From NCBI GenBank assembly GCA_943332615.1, contig CALQQB010000013.1, positions 17,545 through 81,544 on the forward strand: DNA of 64,000 nucleotides. Direction: 5' to 3'. Source of the stretch: Phenylobacterium deserti. GTDB lineage: Bacteria > Pseudomonadota > Alphaproteobacteria > Caulobacterales > Caulobacteraceae. A program made the position numbers and the translations under genes. How positions within the stretch are numbered: position 1 is the stretch's first letter; each line of letters starts with the position of its first letter. Shown piece after piece: positions 55,407-64,000 of the stretch. The notes beneath the pieces were generated by a model. It ran no database searches and had not been told where the DNA came from. It was given only the letters and a program-made list of their open reading frames with translations.

Positions 55407-55856
55407 ATGAACGATGCCAAAAGCGACGACCGCCGCTCGATCCTCGACATGCTGGCTGCCGGCACGATCAACGCCGACGAAGCCGAGCGCCTGCTGTCGG
55501 CCCTGGACCGCGCGCCTGCAAGCCCCGCCGCCAGCCCCGATACGGCCTATCCCGCCACCCGCGCGCCGGCCAGGTATCTCCGGGTCCAGGTGGACACCGA
55601 CGAACCCGGCGACGGCGGCCCGACCAAGGTCAACATCCGTGTCCCGATGCAGCTACTGCGCGCGGGCGTCCGCCTCTCCAGCATCATCCCGCCCGCCGCC
55701 CGCGACGAGGTGAACGCCGCCATGCACAAGCAGGGCATCCCTTTCGACATCAACCAGCTGAAGCCGGAAAACCTGGAAGAGCTGGTCGAACAGCTCGCCG
55801 ACCTGACCGTCGATGTCGACCAGGAGAAGACCAAGGTGCGGATCTTCTGCGAGTAG
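55407..55856 (+). CDS. SHOCT-like / YvlB-type protein
   Basis: 149 residues. N-terminal SHOCT-like helix pair RRSILDMLAAGTINADEAERLLSALD as found at the start of YvlB/LiaX proteins, then a Pro/Ala linker and a beta-rich domain: RYLRVQVDTDEPGDGGPTKV, NIRVPMQLLRAGVRL, and TVDVDQEKTKVRIFCE. No membrane segment. Third gene of the DUF2089-TM-SHOCT run, 12 bp after the second. Confidence 0.8.
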   Translation: MNDAKSDDRRSILDMLAAGTINADEAERLLSALDRAPASPAASPDTAYPATRAPARYLRVQVDTDEPGDGGPTKVNIRVPMQLLRAGVRLSSIIPPAARDEVNAAMHKQGIPFDINQLKPENLEELVEQLADLTVDVDQEKTKVRIFCE

Positions 55857-55903
55857 GAGTCACAGTCCCTCCCCCAACGGGGAAAGAACTGTATGGCGCG
55901 CGG

Positions 55904-56962
55904 CTACGCCTTCGCGAACAGCTTGGCCCAGCGGGGCTTCACCCGCGACTTCCACGCCCCGCGATGCCAAGCGTCGGAGGCGATCAGCGGGACCACCGTG
56001 GTGGCTTCGGCGAACACCATCTGCTCCCAGGTGACGTCCACCTTGCCCCAGGAGCAGGCTTCCTTGAGCGTCGAGGACGAGCAGGCGCCATCGCGGACAT
56101 CAGCCACGGTGATCTGCACGGCGTACTTATGCATCTCCGCCTCGTGGCCGAGGATCTCGGCACAGACGACGGTGTCCTGGGCGAAGTTCTTCGGCACGCC
56201 GCCGCCGACCATGAACAGGCCGGTGGTCCCGGCCGCCAGCTTGATGTCGGTCAGTTCGCGGAAGTCGGCGACCGCGTCGATGGTCAGGTAGGGCTTGCCG
56301 GCCTTCATCCGCTCCACCTGGTGCTTCACCAGGCCGAAGCCGGCCGACGAGTCCACGAACGCCGGGCAAAAGATCGGCACGCCCTCGCGATAGGCGGTCT
56401 CGACGAGGGAGTCGGGCTTCTTGGCGTTGCCGGCGGCCAGCCACTTGCCCATCTCGTGGATGAACTCGCGGCTCGAATAGGGGCGGGGCTCCAGCTGCTC
56501 GCAGATCGCGTAGATCGTGGCGTCGCAGTTCTGCAGCTCTTCCTCGTCGATGTAGGTGTCGTAGATGCGGTCGATATAGAGGTCGCGCAGGTCGCGATCA
56601 TCGACGTTCGACTGGGCCTGATAGTGCTTGAAGCCCAGGGCCTCGAAGAAATCCATGTCGACGATCGAGGCGCCGGTGGCCACCACCACGTCGATCATCC
56701 CGTACTTCAGCATGTCGCGGTAGATGTGCATGCAGCCGCCGGCCGAGGTGGAGCCGGCCAGGGTCAGCCAGGTCGAGCAGCCGGCGTCCTCCAGGCTCAT
56801 CGACAGGATGTCGGCGGCCCGCGCCGTGTCGCGGCTGGTGAAGCTCATCTTGCGCATGGCGTCGATGACGGGCCGGGCGTCGTAGGCGTCGATCGCCACG
56901 TGCTCGACGGTGTTGGCCAGCAGTTCGGCCTTGCGGTTGGTCTTCTGAACGTCAGCGTTCAT
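55904..56962 (-). CDS. Deoxyhypusine-synthase-like protein (probable polyamine aminobutyl transferase)
   Basis: 352 residues of the deoxyhypusine synthase fold: SFTSRDTARAADIL, LTLAGSTSAGGCMHIYRDM, ATGASIVDMDFFEALG, PIFCPAFVDSSAGFG, and the active-site Lys307 in EACSWGKVDVTWEQ. Bacteria do not make hypusine in general; bacterial relatives are homospermidine synthases or uncharacterised. The next gene is an ornithine-decarboxylase-like enzyme, so polyamine chemistry is likely. About 97 bp separates the genes, both on the minus strand. Confidence 0.88.
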   Translation of the reverse strand: MNADVQKTNRKAELLANTVEHVAIDAYDARPVIDAMRKMSFTSRDTARAADILSMSLEDAGCSTWLTLAGSTSAGGCMHIYRDMLKYGMIDVVVATGASIVDMDFFEALGFKHYQAQSNVDDRDLRDLYIDRIYDTYIDEEELQNCDATIYAICEQLEPRPYSSREFIHEMGKWLAAGNAKKPDSLVETAYREGVPIFCPAFVDSSAGFGLVKHQVERMKAGKPYLTIDAVADFRELTDIKLAAGTTGLFMVGGGVPKNFAQDTVVCAEILGHEAEMHKYAVQITVADVRDGACSSSTLKEACSWGKVDVTWEQMVFAEATTVVPLIASDAWHRGAWKSRVKPRWAKLFAKA

Positions 56963-57059
56963 CTTCGGAAGTTCCCTTCTGAGGGTGATCGCCCGTCCAT
57001 AGAAGAAGCGCGACCGGGACGGAGCGACCGGCCGCGCCTATAGCACCTATGTGTCCGTT

Positions 57060-58331
57060 TTAGCGCTTCCGACGGCTCTTGCCGGCGCGGCCCTTCGGAC
57101 GCGACAGCCGGACCACCTTGCGCTCATCCTCCCGCTCCTCGCGGGGCAGGCGGATGTTGCGCCCGGCGAGGCCGAACATCGAGGCCATGGGCGCGTCGCC
57201 GACCTCGACGGTCTCGGCGTCGCCGAAGCCGTTGAAGCGGGTGTTCATCGCCACGCCATAGGCGCCCAGCATCCCGATCTCGATGTAGTCGCCCTCGCGG
57301 ATATCCTCCGGCAGCCAGAACGGGCCCGGCATGTGGTCGAGGCTGTCGCAGGTCGGGCCATAGAACCGAAAAGGCTTCAGCGGCCCTTCGACTTCATGCG
57401 CGCCCTCGCCCTCGCCCCGATAGAGTTTCACCGGGAAGGGCCACTTGACGTGCGCCGCGTCGAACAGGCTGCCGTAGCTGCCGTCGTTCAGGTACAGCGC
57501 CTCGCCCTTGCGGAGCTCGACCTTGGTGAGGATCGACGAGGCCTCGGCCACCAGAGCCCGGCCGGGTTCGCACCACAGCTCGGTCTCCTCGTGGACGGTC
57601 ATGTCCGCGAAGCCGCGCTGGATGCTGTCGATATAGTCGCTCATGTCCGGGGGGACCATGCCGGGGTAGACCGACGGGAAGCCGCCGCCGATATCGACGA
57701 TATCCACCAGCACGCCGGCCCGCACGATGGCGCGCGAAGCCTGGGCCATCGCTGCCTGGTAGGCGGTCGGACGCATGCACTGGCTGCCCACGTGGAACGA
57801 GACGCCCATCTTGCCGGTCGTCGCCGCGCGCGCCGCCAGCAGCAGCGCTGGCGCCTCGTGCAGGTCGACGCCGAACTTGCCTGACAGCGAGTAGGACGCG
57901 CCCTCGGCCACCACCGCCAGCCGAACGATCAGGGTGAGATCCCCGGCGCCGCCGGTCGCCTCGAGGATCTTCTGCAGCTCCTCGTGGGTGTCGAGCGCGA
58001 AGATCTTCACGCCGAAGCGCTGATAGGCCTCGGCGATCGCCTTGCGGCTCTTGACCGGATGCATGAAGGCCATGCGGGCGCTCGGCGAACAGCCGGACAC
58101 CAGCTCGATCTCGGGGATCGAGGCCACATCGAACGAGTTCACACCGCTCTTGACGAGGGTCTCAATGACCCACGGCGAAGGGTTCGCCTTCACAGCGTAG
58201 AAAACGTCGCCCTCAAACTTGTCCTGGAACCAGCGCGCCGCTACCGCCACCGCATCCGGTCGCGCAAAGGCGACAGGACGTTCGGGTGACCGCTCGCGGA
58301 CCAGGTCCAGGGGCTTATGATACGTGTGCAA
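57060..58331 (-). CDS. Ornithine/lysine decarboxylase-like PLP enzyme (fold type III)
   Basis: 423 residues. PLP-binding Lys48 in FYAVKANPSPWVIETLVKSG, GGGFPSVYPG for the phosphate, DIGGG, the catalytic Cys in GPTCDSLDHMPG, and GDYIEIGMLGAYGVAMNTRFNGFG. This is the alanine-racemase-fold decarboxylase family of ODC, lysine and carboxynorspermidine decarboxylases. The C-terminus is a basic tail (GRAGKSRRKR). Start is TTG (58331); no ATG is well placed. Its product, probably putrescine, could feed the deoxyhypusine-synthase-like enzyme. Confidence 0.9.
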   Translation of the reverse strand: MHTYHKPLDLVRERSPERPVAFARPDAVAVAARWFQDKFEGDVFYAVKANPSPWVIETLVKSGVNSFDVASIPEIELVSGCSPSARMAFMHPVKSRKAIAEAYQRFGVKIFALDTHEELQKILEATGGAGDLTLIVRLAVVAEGASYSLSGKFGVDLHEAPALLLAARAATTGKMGVSFHVGSQCMRPTAYQAAMAQASRAIVRAGVLVDIVDIGGGFPSVYPGMVPPDMSDYIDSIQRGFADMTVHEETELWCEPGRALVAEASSILTKVELRKGEALYLNDGSYGSLFDAAHVKWPFPVKLYRGEGEGAHEVEGPLKPFRFYGPTCDSLDHMPGPFWLPEDIREGDYIEIGMLGAYGVAMNTRFNGFGDAETVEVGDAPMASMFGLAGRNIRLPREEREDERKVVRLSRPKGRAGKSRRKR

Positions 58332-58537
58332 CGCACGTAACCCCCAACAGATAGTTGAACCAAGTCCGGCGTTAGCAGCGCTTTTGAGGACATCGGGTCC
58401 GCCGGAGCCGTGCGAAATAGGGTCTTCTGTCCGTCATGTAAAGTGTTCGTGTGTGCGACGGGTTCGCGCGCTAGACCTAAGCGGCGGCGCCATGCCATGA
58501 AGCCATTGCCGCACACGGGAAAGCTCCGACCGCCCAC
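58332..58537. other. Divergent intergenic region, decarboxylase/phnC
   Basis: 206 bp between two divergently transcribed operons. Must hold both promoters. No strong operator repeat, terminator or RNA structure recognised; the direct repeat-like pair GTTCG...GGGTTCG is spaced too widely to be a LexA box. Confidence 0.5.
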
Positions 58538-59332
58538 ATGACCGACGCCGCCGTTCTGTCGATACGGAACGTCTCCAAGACCTTCGGTCAGCGCCCGGCG
58601 CTCGACGGGGTCTCGCTGGACGTCCGCAAGGGGGAAATGATCGCCCTGATCGGCCCCTCGGGCTCGGGCAAGTCGACTCTGCTGCGCTCGATCAGCGCGC
58701 TGCAGTCGATCGACGCGGGCCCCGGCGTGATCAGCGCCTTCGACGGCCCCGTTCAGCAAAATGGCCGCATCGATGGCAGCGTGCGCAAGACCCGCACGCG
58801 GATCGGCATGATCTTCCAGCAGTTCAACATGGTCGGCCGCCTGACCCTGTTCTCCAACGTCTGCCTGGGCGCGCTGGGCCGGATCAACTTCTGGCAGGGC
58901 GTCTTCGGCCTCTGGCCGGCCGAGACCAAGCAGGCGGCCATGGCGGCCCTGCACCGTTTCGGACTGGCCGAGTACGCCAGCCAGCGGGCCAACACCCTGT
59001 CGGGCGGCCAGCAGCAGCGCGGCGCCATCGCCCGCGCCCTGGTGCAGAAGGCGAAGATCATCCTGGCCGACGAGCCGGTGGCCAGCCTCGACCCTGTCTC
59101 CGCGCGCAAGGTGATGGATATCCTGCGTGACCTGAACCGGAACGACGGCCTCACCGTCCTCGTCACCCTGCACCAGGTGGACTACGCCTTGCGCTACTGC
59201 GACCGGGTGGTGGCGCTGAAGGCCGGCAAGATCGTCTACGACGGCCCCGCCAGCGGGCTGAAGACCGAACAGCTCATCGACATCTACGGCCCAGAATTCG
59301 AGGACGTCTTCTGGGAAGGAGCCGCCACATGA
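58538..59332 (+). CDS. phnC: Phosphonate ABC transporter, ATP-binding protein
   Basis: 264 residues. Walker A GPSGSGKST, Q-loop in MIFQQFNM, signature LSGGQQQRGAIARAL, Walker B ILADEPVASLD and switch His in VTLHQVDYALRY. Closest in layout to PhnC of the phosphonate/phosphite importer. ATG 58538. First gene of phnC-phnD-phnE, with ATGA overlaps at both joints. Confidence 0.92.
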   Translation: MTDAAVLSIRNVSKTFGQRPALDGVSLDVRKGEMIALIGPSGSGKSTLLRSISALQSIDAGPGVISAFDGPVQQNGRIDGSVRKTRTRIGMIFQQFNMVGRLTLFSNVCLGALGRINFWQGVFGLWPAETKQAAMAALHRFGLAEYASQRANTLSGGQQQRGAIARALVQKAKIILADEPVASLDPVSARKVMDILRDLNRNDGLTVLVTLHQVDYALRYCDRVVALKAGKIVYDGPASGLKTEQLIDIYGPEFEDVFWEGAAT

Positions 59333-60360
59333 CCCGCCGCACCCCCCTAAGCCTGGGCCTCGTTGGCGTCGCGCTGGTCGCCGCCCTGGCGCTTGCGGCC
59401 TGCGGCAAGAAATCCGCTGAGCCTGCTGCCGGCGCGGCCCCCAAGGAACTGGTCTTCTCGATCCTCTCGGCCGAGAATCAGCAGTCCATGGCCCCGCTGT
59501 GGCAGCCGCTGCTGGACGACATGTCCGCCCAGATCGGCGTCAAGGTGAAGCCTTACTTCGCCACCAACTATACCTCGCTGGTAGAGGCCATGCGCTTCAA
59601 GCAGGTGCAGATGGGCTGGTTCTCCGCCGCCCCCGCCCTGCAGGCCATCAACCGCGCCGACGGCGAGGTGCTGGGTCGCGTGGTCGATGCCGGCGGCGAC
59701 GCCACCTACAAGTCGGTGATCATCGTCAAGAAGGGCAGCGGCATCACGCTTGAAAGGTTGCTCAAGTGCGACAAGACCCTGAACTTCGGCCTGGGCGACG
59801 CCCAGTCGACGTCAGGCACGCTGGCCCCCATGGCCTACCTCTTCACGCCTAAAGGTATCGAGCCCGGCAAGTGCTTCAAGACCGTGCGCTCGGCCAGCCA
59901 TCAGGCCAACGCCTTCTCGGTGGCCAACGGCGTCCTGGACGTTGCGACCAACAACAGCGTCGGGCTGATCTTCCTGCGCCGTGAGAGCCCGACCACCGCC
60001 GACAAAATTGAAGACCCGATCTGGACCTCGCCGCCGCTGCCCGAGTCCTCGATCGTGGTGCGCAAGGATCTCGACCCGGCGCTGAAGGAGAAGATCCGGC
60101 AGTTCTTCCTCACCTACGGCACCGGCGCCGATGCGGTGGGGGAGAAGCAGCGCGCCGTCCTCAAGGGCCTCGCCTACGGCGGCTTCAAGCCGGCTGACAA
60201 TTCCTACCTCGACCCGGTCCGCGAGATGGAATCCGCCGAGGCCCTGGCCGCCGCCAAGCGCTCCGGCGACGCCGGCAAGATCGCCAAGGCCCAGGCCGGT
60301 TTCGACAAGGTCAAGAGCGACGCCGACACTCACCGCGCCAAGGAATCGCCGGCGCCATGA
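59329..60360 (+). CDS. phnD: Phosphate/phosphite/phosphonate ABC transporter, substrate-binding lipoprotein
   Basis: 343 residues. Lipobox LALAAC with Cys25, so a lipoprotein tethered to the membrane. PhnD-type fold: VFSILSAENQQSMAPLW, VKPYFATNYTSLVEAM, GWFSAAPALQAI, and LNFGLGDAQSTSGTLAPMAYLF, the ligand-binding Ser/Thr cluster. The C-terminus is a charged helical tail (KIAKAQAGFDKVKSDAD). Starts inside the phnC stop (ATGA). Confidence 0.93.
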   Translation: MTRRTPLSLGLVGVALVAALALAACGKKSAEPAAGAAPKELVFSILSAENQQSMAPLWQPLLDDMSAQIGVKVKPYFATNYTSLVEAMRFKQVQMGWFSAAPALQAINRADGEVLGRVVDAGGDATYKSVIIVKKGSGITLERLLKCDKTLNFGLGDAQSTSGTLAPMAYLFTPKGIEPGKCFKTVRSASHQANAFSVANGVLDVATNNSVGLIFLRRESPTTADKIEDPIWTSPPLPESSIVVRKDLDPALKEKIRQFFLTYGTGADAVGEKQRAVLKGLAYGGFKPADNSYLDPVREMESAEALAAAKRSGDAGKIAKAQAGFDKVKSDADTHRAKESPAP

Positions 60361-61154
60361 CCGACGCCGCGATCCCCTCGGCCCCCAGCCGCAGCCTGAT
60401 CCAGCGCGGCCCGGACTTCGTCGTCTGGGGTGGCGTCATCCTGCTGCTGCTGATCAGCTTCCACCCGGTGGAGATGGGGAACGCCACCAAGCTGTTCACC
60501 AACTCCGAAAACATGCGCCAGTTCGGCGCCGAGTTCCTGAAGCCCGACTTCACCGACTGGAGGACCTACGTCAGCAAGATGTGGCTGACCGTCCAGATCG
60601 CCATGTGGGGCACCTTCCTGGCGGTGTTCCTGGCCGTGCCGTTCGGCCTGGCCTGCGCGCGCAATGTCGCGCCGGCGTGGCTGCAGCAGCCGATGCGCCT
60701 CTTGATGAACCTGCTGCGCTCGGTGCCGGACCTGGTGGTCGGCACACTGTTCCTGGTCGCCGTCGGCCTGGGGCCGTTCGCCGGGGTCATGGCGCTGGCG
60801 ATCGGCACCGGGGCGGTGCTGGCCAAGCTGTTCTCCGAGGCCGTGGAATCCATCGACCGTGGCCCGGTCGAGGGGGTGCGCGCCACCGGCGCCACGCGGC
60901 TGCACGAGATCATCTGGGGGATCCTGCCGCAGGTGGCGCCGCTGTGGACCAGCTACGCCCTCTACAGGTTCGAATCGAACTCCCGCTCGGCGACCGTACT
61001 GGGCCTGATCGGCGCCGGCGGCATCGGCCAACTGCTATTCGACGCCCTGAACGCCTTCGCCTACCACCAGCTCTCGGCGATCATCATCGTGATCATCGTG
61101 GCGGTGTCGCTGATCGACCTGCTCTCCCAGGCGATGCGCAGCCGGTTGCTCTGA
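60357..61154 (+). CDS. phnE: Phosphonate ABC transporter, permease
   Basis: 265-residue inner-membrane subunit with about six helices; RYVSKMWLTVQIAMWGTFLA-like region, LLRSVPDLVVGTLFLV and the EAA loop EAVESIDRGPVEGVRATGATR, then IGAGGIGQLLFDAL. One permease gene is present, so it probably acts as a homodimer. Last gene of the operon; an inverted-repeat element follows four bases later. No phosphonate-cleavage genes are nearby. Confidence 0.92.
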   Translation: MTDAAIPSAPSRSLIQRGPDFVVWGGVILLLLISFHPVEMGNATKLFTNSENMRQFGAEFLKPDFTDWRTYVSKMWLTVQIAMWGTFLAVFLAVPFGLACARNVAPAWLQQPMRLLMNLLRSVPDLVVGTLFLVAVGLGPFAGVMALAIGTGAVLAKLFSEAVESIDRGPVEGVRATGATRLHEIIWGILPQVAPLWTSYALYRFESNSRSATVLGLIGAGGIGQLLFDALNAFAYHQLSAIIIVIIVAVSLIDLLSQAMRSRLL

Positions 61155-61158
61155 ATTC

Positions 61159-61283
61159 CGCTCATCCCGGCGAATGCCGGGACCCAGATCTCATAGCGCA
61201 GCGCTGCGTTGGACAGGACTCCGCGTGGCCAGAACCCACATTTGCGTTCGCCATCTGGGTCCCGGCATTCGCCGGGATGAGCG
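61159..61283. repeat. 125-bp element with 31-bp perfect inverted repeats
   Basis: Arms 61159-61189 and 61253-61283 are perfect reverse complements over 31 bases, with 63 bp between them. Each arm also contains an internal palindrome (CCCGGCGAATGCCGGG). The CTCATCCCGG core recurs in the repeat at 46001-46040. It lies between phnE and the convergent infB and probably terminates both transcripts; the size resembles a small non-autonomous mobile palindrome. Confidence 0.85.
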
Positions 61284-61351
61284 GCGCTTGAGATAGCAAA
61301 AGGCCCCGGATCGCTCCAGGGCCTTCGCTGTGTCTGGCGCAAGCCGAACCC

Positions 61352-64000
61352 CTAGAGGCTCCGCTTCACCTCTTCGAGGGTGAAGCACTCGATGGTGTCG
61401 CCGGCCTTGATGTCCTGGAAGCCCTGGAAGGCCATGCCGCACTCCTGGCCGGACTGGACCTCATTGACCTCGTCCTTGAAGCGCTTGAGCGTCTGCAGGA
61501 CGCCCAGTTCCAGCACCACCACGTCCTGGCGAATGATCCGGACGCGCGCGCCCTTGCGGACCACGCCGTCGGTGACGCGGCACCCGGCGACCCGGCCGAC
61601 CTTCGAGATGTCGAAGGCCTGCAGGACGTTCGCGTTGCCCAGGAAGGTTTCGCGCTGGATCGGGGCCAGCATGCCCGAGAGCACGCCTTTGATGTCGTCC
61701 AGCAGGTCGTAGATGATCGCGTAGTAGCGGATCTCCACGCCCTCGCGCTCGGCCAGTTCGCGGGCCTGTTTCGAGGCACGGACGTTGAAGCCGAGAACCG
61801 CCGCACCGGCGCCCTTGGCCAGCATGACGTCGCTCTCGCTGATCGCGCCGGCGCCCGACAGGATGATCCGCGCACGAACCTCGTCGGTGCCGATCTTGTC
61901 CAGCGAGCCGACGATGGCCTCGGTCGAACCCTGCACGTCGGCCTTGATGACCAACGGCAGCTCCGAGACCTTCTTGTCGGTGATCTTGGCCATCATCTCG
62001 GCCAGGGACGCGCCCTGGACCGGGGCGCCGGCCTTCTCGCGCTTCAACCGCACGCGGTACGCGGTGAGTTCCCGCGCGCGGGCCTCGTTCTCGACGACGG
62101 CGAAGGGCTCGCCCGGATCGGGGGTGCCGTCCAGCCCGAGGATCTCGACCGGAACCGAGGGGCCGGCTTCCGTCAGCTGCTCGCCCCGCTCATTGAGCAG
62201 CGCGCGCACGCGGCCGAAATTGGCCCCCGCCACGACGATGTCGCCGCGCTTCAGGGTGCCGCGCTTGACCAGGACGGTGGAGACGGCGCCACGCCCGCGG
62301 TCCAGCTTGGCTTCAATCACCATGCCGTCGGCGGTGCGGTCCGGGTTGGCCTTCAGGTCGAGCACTTCGGCCTGGAGCAGGACCGCCTCGATCAGCTCGT
62401 CGAGGCCCAGCTTCTCCTTGGCGGAAACTTGGATCGCCTGGGTGTCGCCGCCCAGGCTTTCCACCACGATCTCGTGCTGGAGCAGTTCGTTGATCACCCG
62501 GGTCGGATCGGCGCCGGGTTTGTCGATCTTGTTGATAGCCACGATGATCGGGGCGCCGGCGGCCTTGGCGTGGTTGATGGCCTCGATGGTCTGGGGCATC
62601 ACGCCATCGTCGGCCGCGACCACCAGGATCACGATGTCGGTGACGTTGGCGCCGCGCATCCGCATGGCCGAGAAGGCCGCGTGGCCAGGGGTGTCGAGGA
62701 AGGTGACCGCTTCGCCGCCTTCCAGCCGCACCTGATAGGCGCCGATGTGCTGAGTGATCCCGCCATGCTCGCCGGACACCACGTCGGAGGACCGCAGGGC
62801 GTCCAGCAACGAGGTCTTGCCGTGGTCGACGTGGCCCATGACGGTGACCACCGGAGGCCGCTGCTCCAGATGATCGTCGATGTCCTCGGCGCCGATGAAG
62901 CCTTCTTCGACGTCGGCTTCGGAAACGCGCCGCACGGTGTGACCGAATTCGGTGGCCACCAGTTCGGCGGTGTCGTTGTCGATGACGTCATTGATCTTCA
63001 GCATCACGCCCTGACGCATCAGGAACTTGATGATCTCGACCCCGCGGATGGCCATCCGGTTGGCCAGCTCGCTGACCGTGATGACGTCGGGGATGACAAC
63101 CTCGCGGGCCGCACGGGCGACCTCGGGGCTGCCCTTGCGCTTTTCACGCTCCCGTTCGCGGGCTCGACGAACGGAGGCGAGCGAACGCATCCGCTCGGCG
63201 CCCTCGGCGTCGCCGGCGACGGTCTGGATGGTCAGGCGGCCTTCACGGCGGATCGGCGCGCCCTTGACGCGGCTGATCGCCTTGCCGGGGCCGGCGTCGC
63301 GGCGGGCGCGATCGTCCTCGTCGGGGCGGCGGTCCATGACCGCGCCACCGGGCCGCGGGGCCTGGCGGGCGGCGCGCTGGACCTCGGGCGTGGCCGGGGG
63401 CGCGGCGGGGCCAACCCGTGAGCCGCCGGGACCACGGGGGCCGCCAGGACCGGGACGTGCGCCAGGCGCGGGACGCGGGGCCAGCGCCGAATAGCGCACG
63501 GTGCCGGGCGCGCCGGCGTCGGGGCGACCACCGCGGTCGCCCTGCGGACGATCACCCTGAGGGCGGTCGCCTTGCGGCCGGGCGTCGGAGCGCTGCGGCG
63601 GGCCAGCATCGTCCCGCGGCGGGCGGGCGTCGGGGCGCGGCGCGCGCTGGCCGAAGTTGGTATTCTCGAACCGGCCCGGCACCCGGTCGGGGCGATAGGT
63701 GGTGGTCGAGGGCCGATCGTCGCGCCGGTCGGCCGACGGTTGATAGGTGCGGGTCTGAGAGCCCAATGGCGCGCCGCGCGGGCCCATCTGCGCATGGCCA
63801 ATCGGCGCATGGTCGGACGGACGCGGGGCGGGCGGGCGCGGGACCGGCGGCGCGGGCTGCGCGGCCTGGACCGGTGGCGCGGCGGGCGGCGGGACCGGGG
63901 TCGGCGGGACCGAGGTCGGCGGGATGGGGGCAGCCAGCGGCGCAGCGGCGACCGGAGCCGGTTGCGGCGCGGCCGGAACGGCGGCTTCCACCGGCGCGGC
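61352..64000 (-). CDS. infB: Translation initiation factor IF-2, 5' end outside the window
   Basis: At least 882 residues; the frame stays open to the edge, so the true start is beyond 64000. The visible N-terminal part is a long Pro/Ala/Arg-rich, disordered region (about 1-290, with [19 protein letters not shown] repeats) as usual for alphaproteobacterial IF-2. IF2_N motif near [16 protein letters not shown]1 [19 protein letters not shown]3 DTPGHAAF, G4 NKIDKP, then domains II-IV with [13 protein letters not shown] and the C2 fMet-tRNA domain. Stop at 61352-61354. Confidence 0.96.
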   Translation of the reverse strand, partial: AAPVEAAVPAAPQPAPVAAAPLAAPIPPTSVPPTPVPPPAAPPVQAAQPAPPVPRPPAPRPSDHAPIGHAQMGPRGAPLGSQTRTYQPSADRRDDRPSTTTYRPDRVPGRFENTNFGQRAPRPDARPPRDDAGPPQRSDARPQGDRPQGDRPQGDRGGRPDAGAPGTVRYSALAPRPAPGARPGPGGPRGPGGSRVGPAAPPATPEVQRAARQAPRPGGAVMDRRPDEDDRARRDAGPGKAISRVKGAPIRREGRLTIQTVAGDAEGAERMRSLASVRRAREREREKRKGSPEVARAAREVVIPDVITVSELANRMAIRGVEIIKFLMRQGVMLKINDVIDNDTAELVATEFGHTVRRVSEADVEEGFIGAEDIDDHLEQRPPVVTVMGHVDHGKTSLLDALRSSDVVSGEHGGITQHIGAYQVRLEGGEAVTFLDTPGHAAFSAMRMRGANVTDIVILVVAADDGVMPQTIEAINHAKAAGAPIIVAINKIDKPGADPTRVINELLQHEIVVESLGGDTQAIQVSAKEKLGLDELIEAVLLQAEVLDLKANPDRTADGMVIEAKLDRGRGAVSTVLVKRGTLKRGDIVVAGANFGRVRALLNERGEQLTEAGPSVPVEILGLDGTPDPGEPFAVVENEARARELTAYRVRLKREKAGAPVQGASLAEMMAKITDKKVSELPLVIKADVQGSTEAIVGSLDKIGTDEVRARIILSGAGAISESDVMLAKGAGAAVLGFNVRASKQARELAEREGVEIRYYAIIYDLLDDIKGVLSGMLAPIQRETFLGNANVLQAFDISKVGRVAGCRVTDGVVRKGARVRIIRQDVVVLELGVLQTLKRFKDEVNEVQSGQECGMAFQGFQDIKAGDTIECFTLEEVKRSL

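Overview
The window is 64 kb of very GC-rich bacterial chromosome with strong G/C third-position bias. Several features point to an alphaproteobacterium of the Caulobacteraceae, probably Phenylobacterium or Caulobacter: an ShkA-like hybrid kinase with a cyclic-di-GMP pseudo-receiver, two GTTC-N7-GTTC type LexA boxes, an isolated TonB-dependent receptor beside esterases, many ATGA/GTGA start-stop overlaps, and the general style of housekeeping genes. The genus is inferred from gene content only; no rRNA gene is present.

Layout. 1-5 kb: end of a GH15 glucoamylase/trehalase, zwf, and otsB-otsA (trehalose synthesis and glucose-6-phosphate use). 5-10.5 kb: two paralogous secreted carboxylesterases and a TonB-dependent receptor. 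10.5-16 kb: EVE-domain protein, an unknown gene, then a leucine operon leuC-[VOC]-leuD-[ABM]-leuB with two small enzymes threaded between the leu genes, preceded by a hairpin and a 34-residue ORF. 16-17.3 kb: XRE regulator, DUF2975 membrane protein and a 35-residue membrane peptide facing a palindromic operator region. 17.3-21.3 kb: rdgB-hemW-rsmI-yraN-SirB1-like, tightly overlapping. 21.3-29.3 kb: EamA transporter, SDR, S9 peptidase, gamma-glutamyltransferase, CoA-transferase, quinone oxidoreductase. 29.3-31.3 kb: a less GC-rich KilA-N gene, then an unknown gene with a LexA box on its promoter and a start codon at the predicted transcription start. 31.5-35.3 kb: rlmN, DUF350 protein, trypsin-like protease, AmpG-type transporter. 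35.4-41.4 kb: ShkA-like kinase, LuxR-HTH/membrane gene with another gene nested out of frame, two hypotheticals, comM (with LexA and DnaA boxes) and gshB. 41.5-46 kb: MBOAT plus AlgJ/AlgX-like protein with RTX repeats, YkvA, SDR. 46-48 kb: low-GC patch with a NYN-domain protein beside tRNA-Thr(CGT). 48-54.6 kb: glycosyltransferase, small membrane protein, hemD, hemC, and divergent tsaD-gpsA-YciI-Rieske; an acid-phosphatase relative with degraded catalytic residues. 54.6-58.3 kb: DUF2089/TM/SHOCT-like trio, then a deoxyhypusine-synthase-like gene and an ornithine-decarboxylase-like gene (polyamine metabolism). 58.5-64 kb: phnCDE-type ABC transporter, a 125-bp inverted-repeat element, and the 3' part of infB.

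Most of the window is core metabolism and translation. The accessory or unexplained parts are the KilA-N/LexA-box pair (29.3-31.3 kb), the gene-within-a-gene at 37.2-37.9 kb, the NYN/tRNA patch (46-48 kb), the XRE-DUF2975-micropeptide cassette, and the DUF2089 trio. No CRISPR array, insertion sequence, integrase or rRNA operon was seen.
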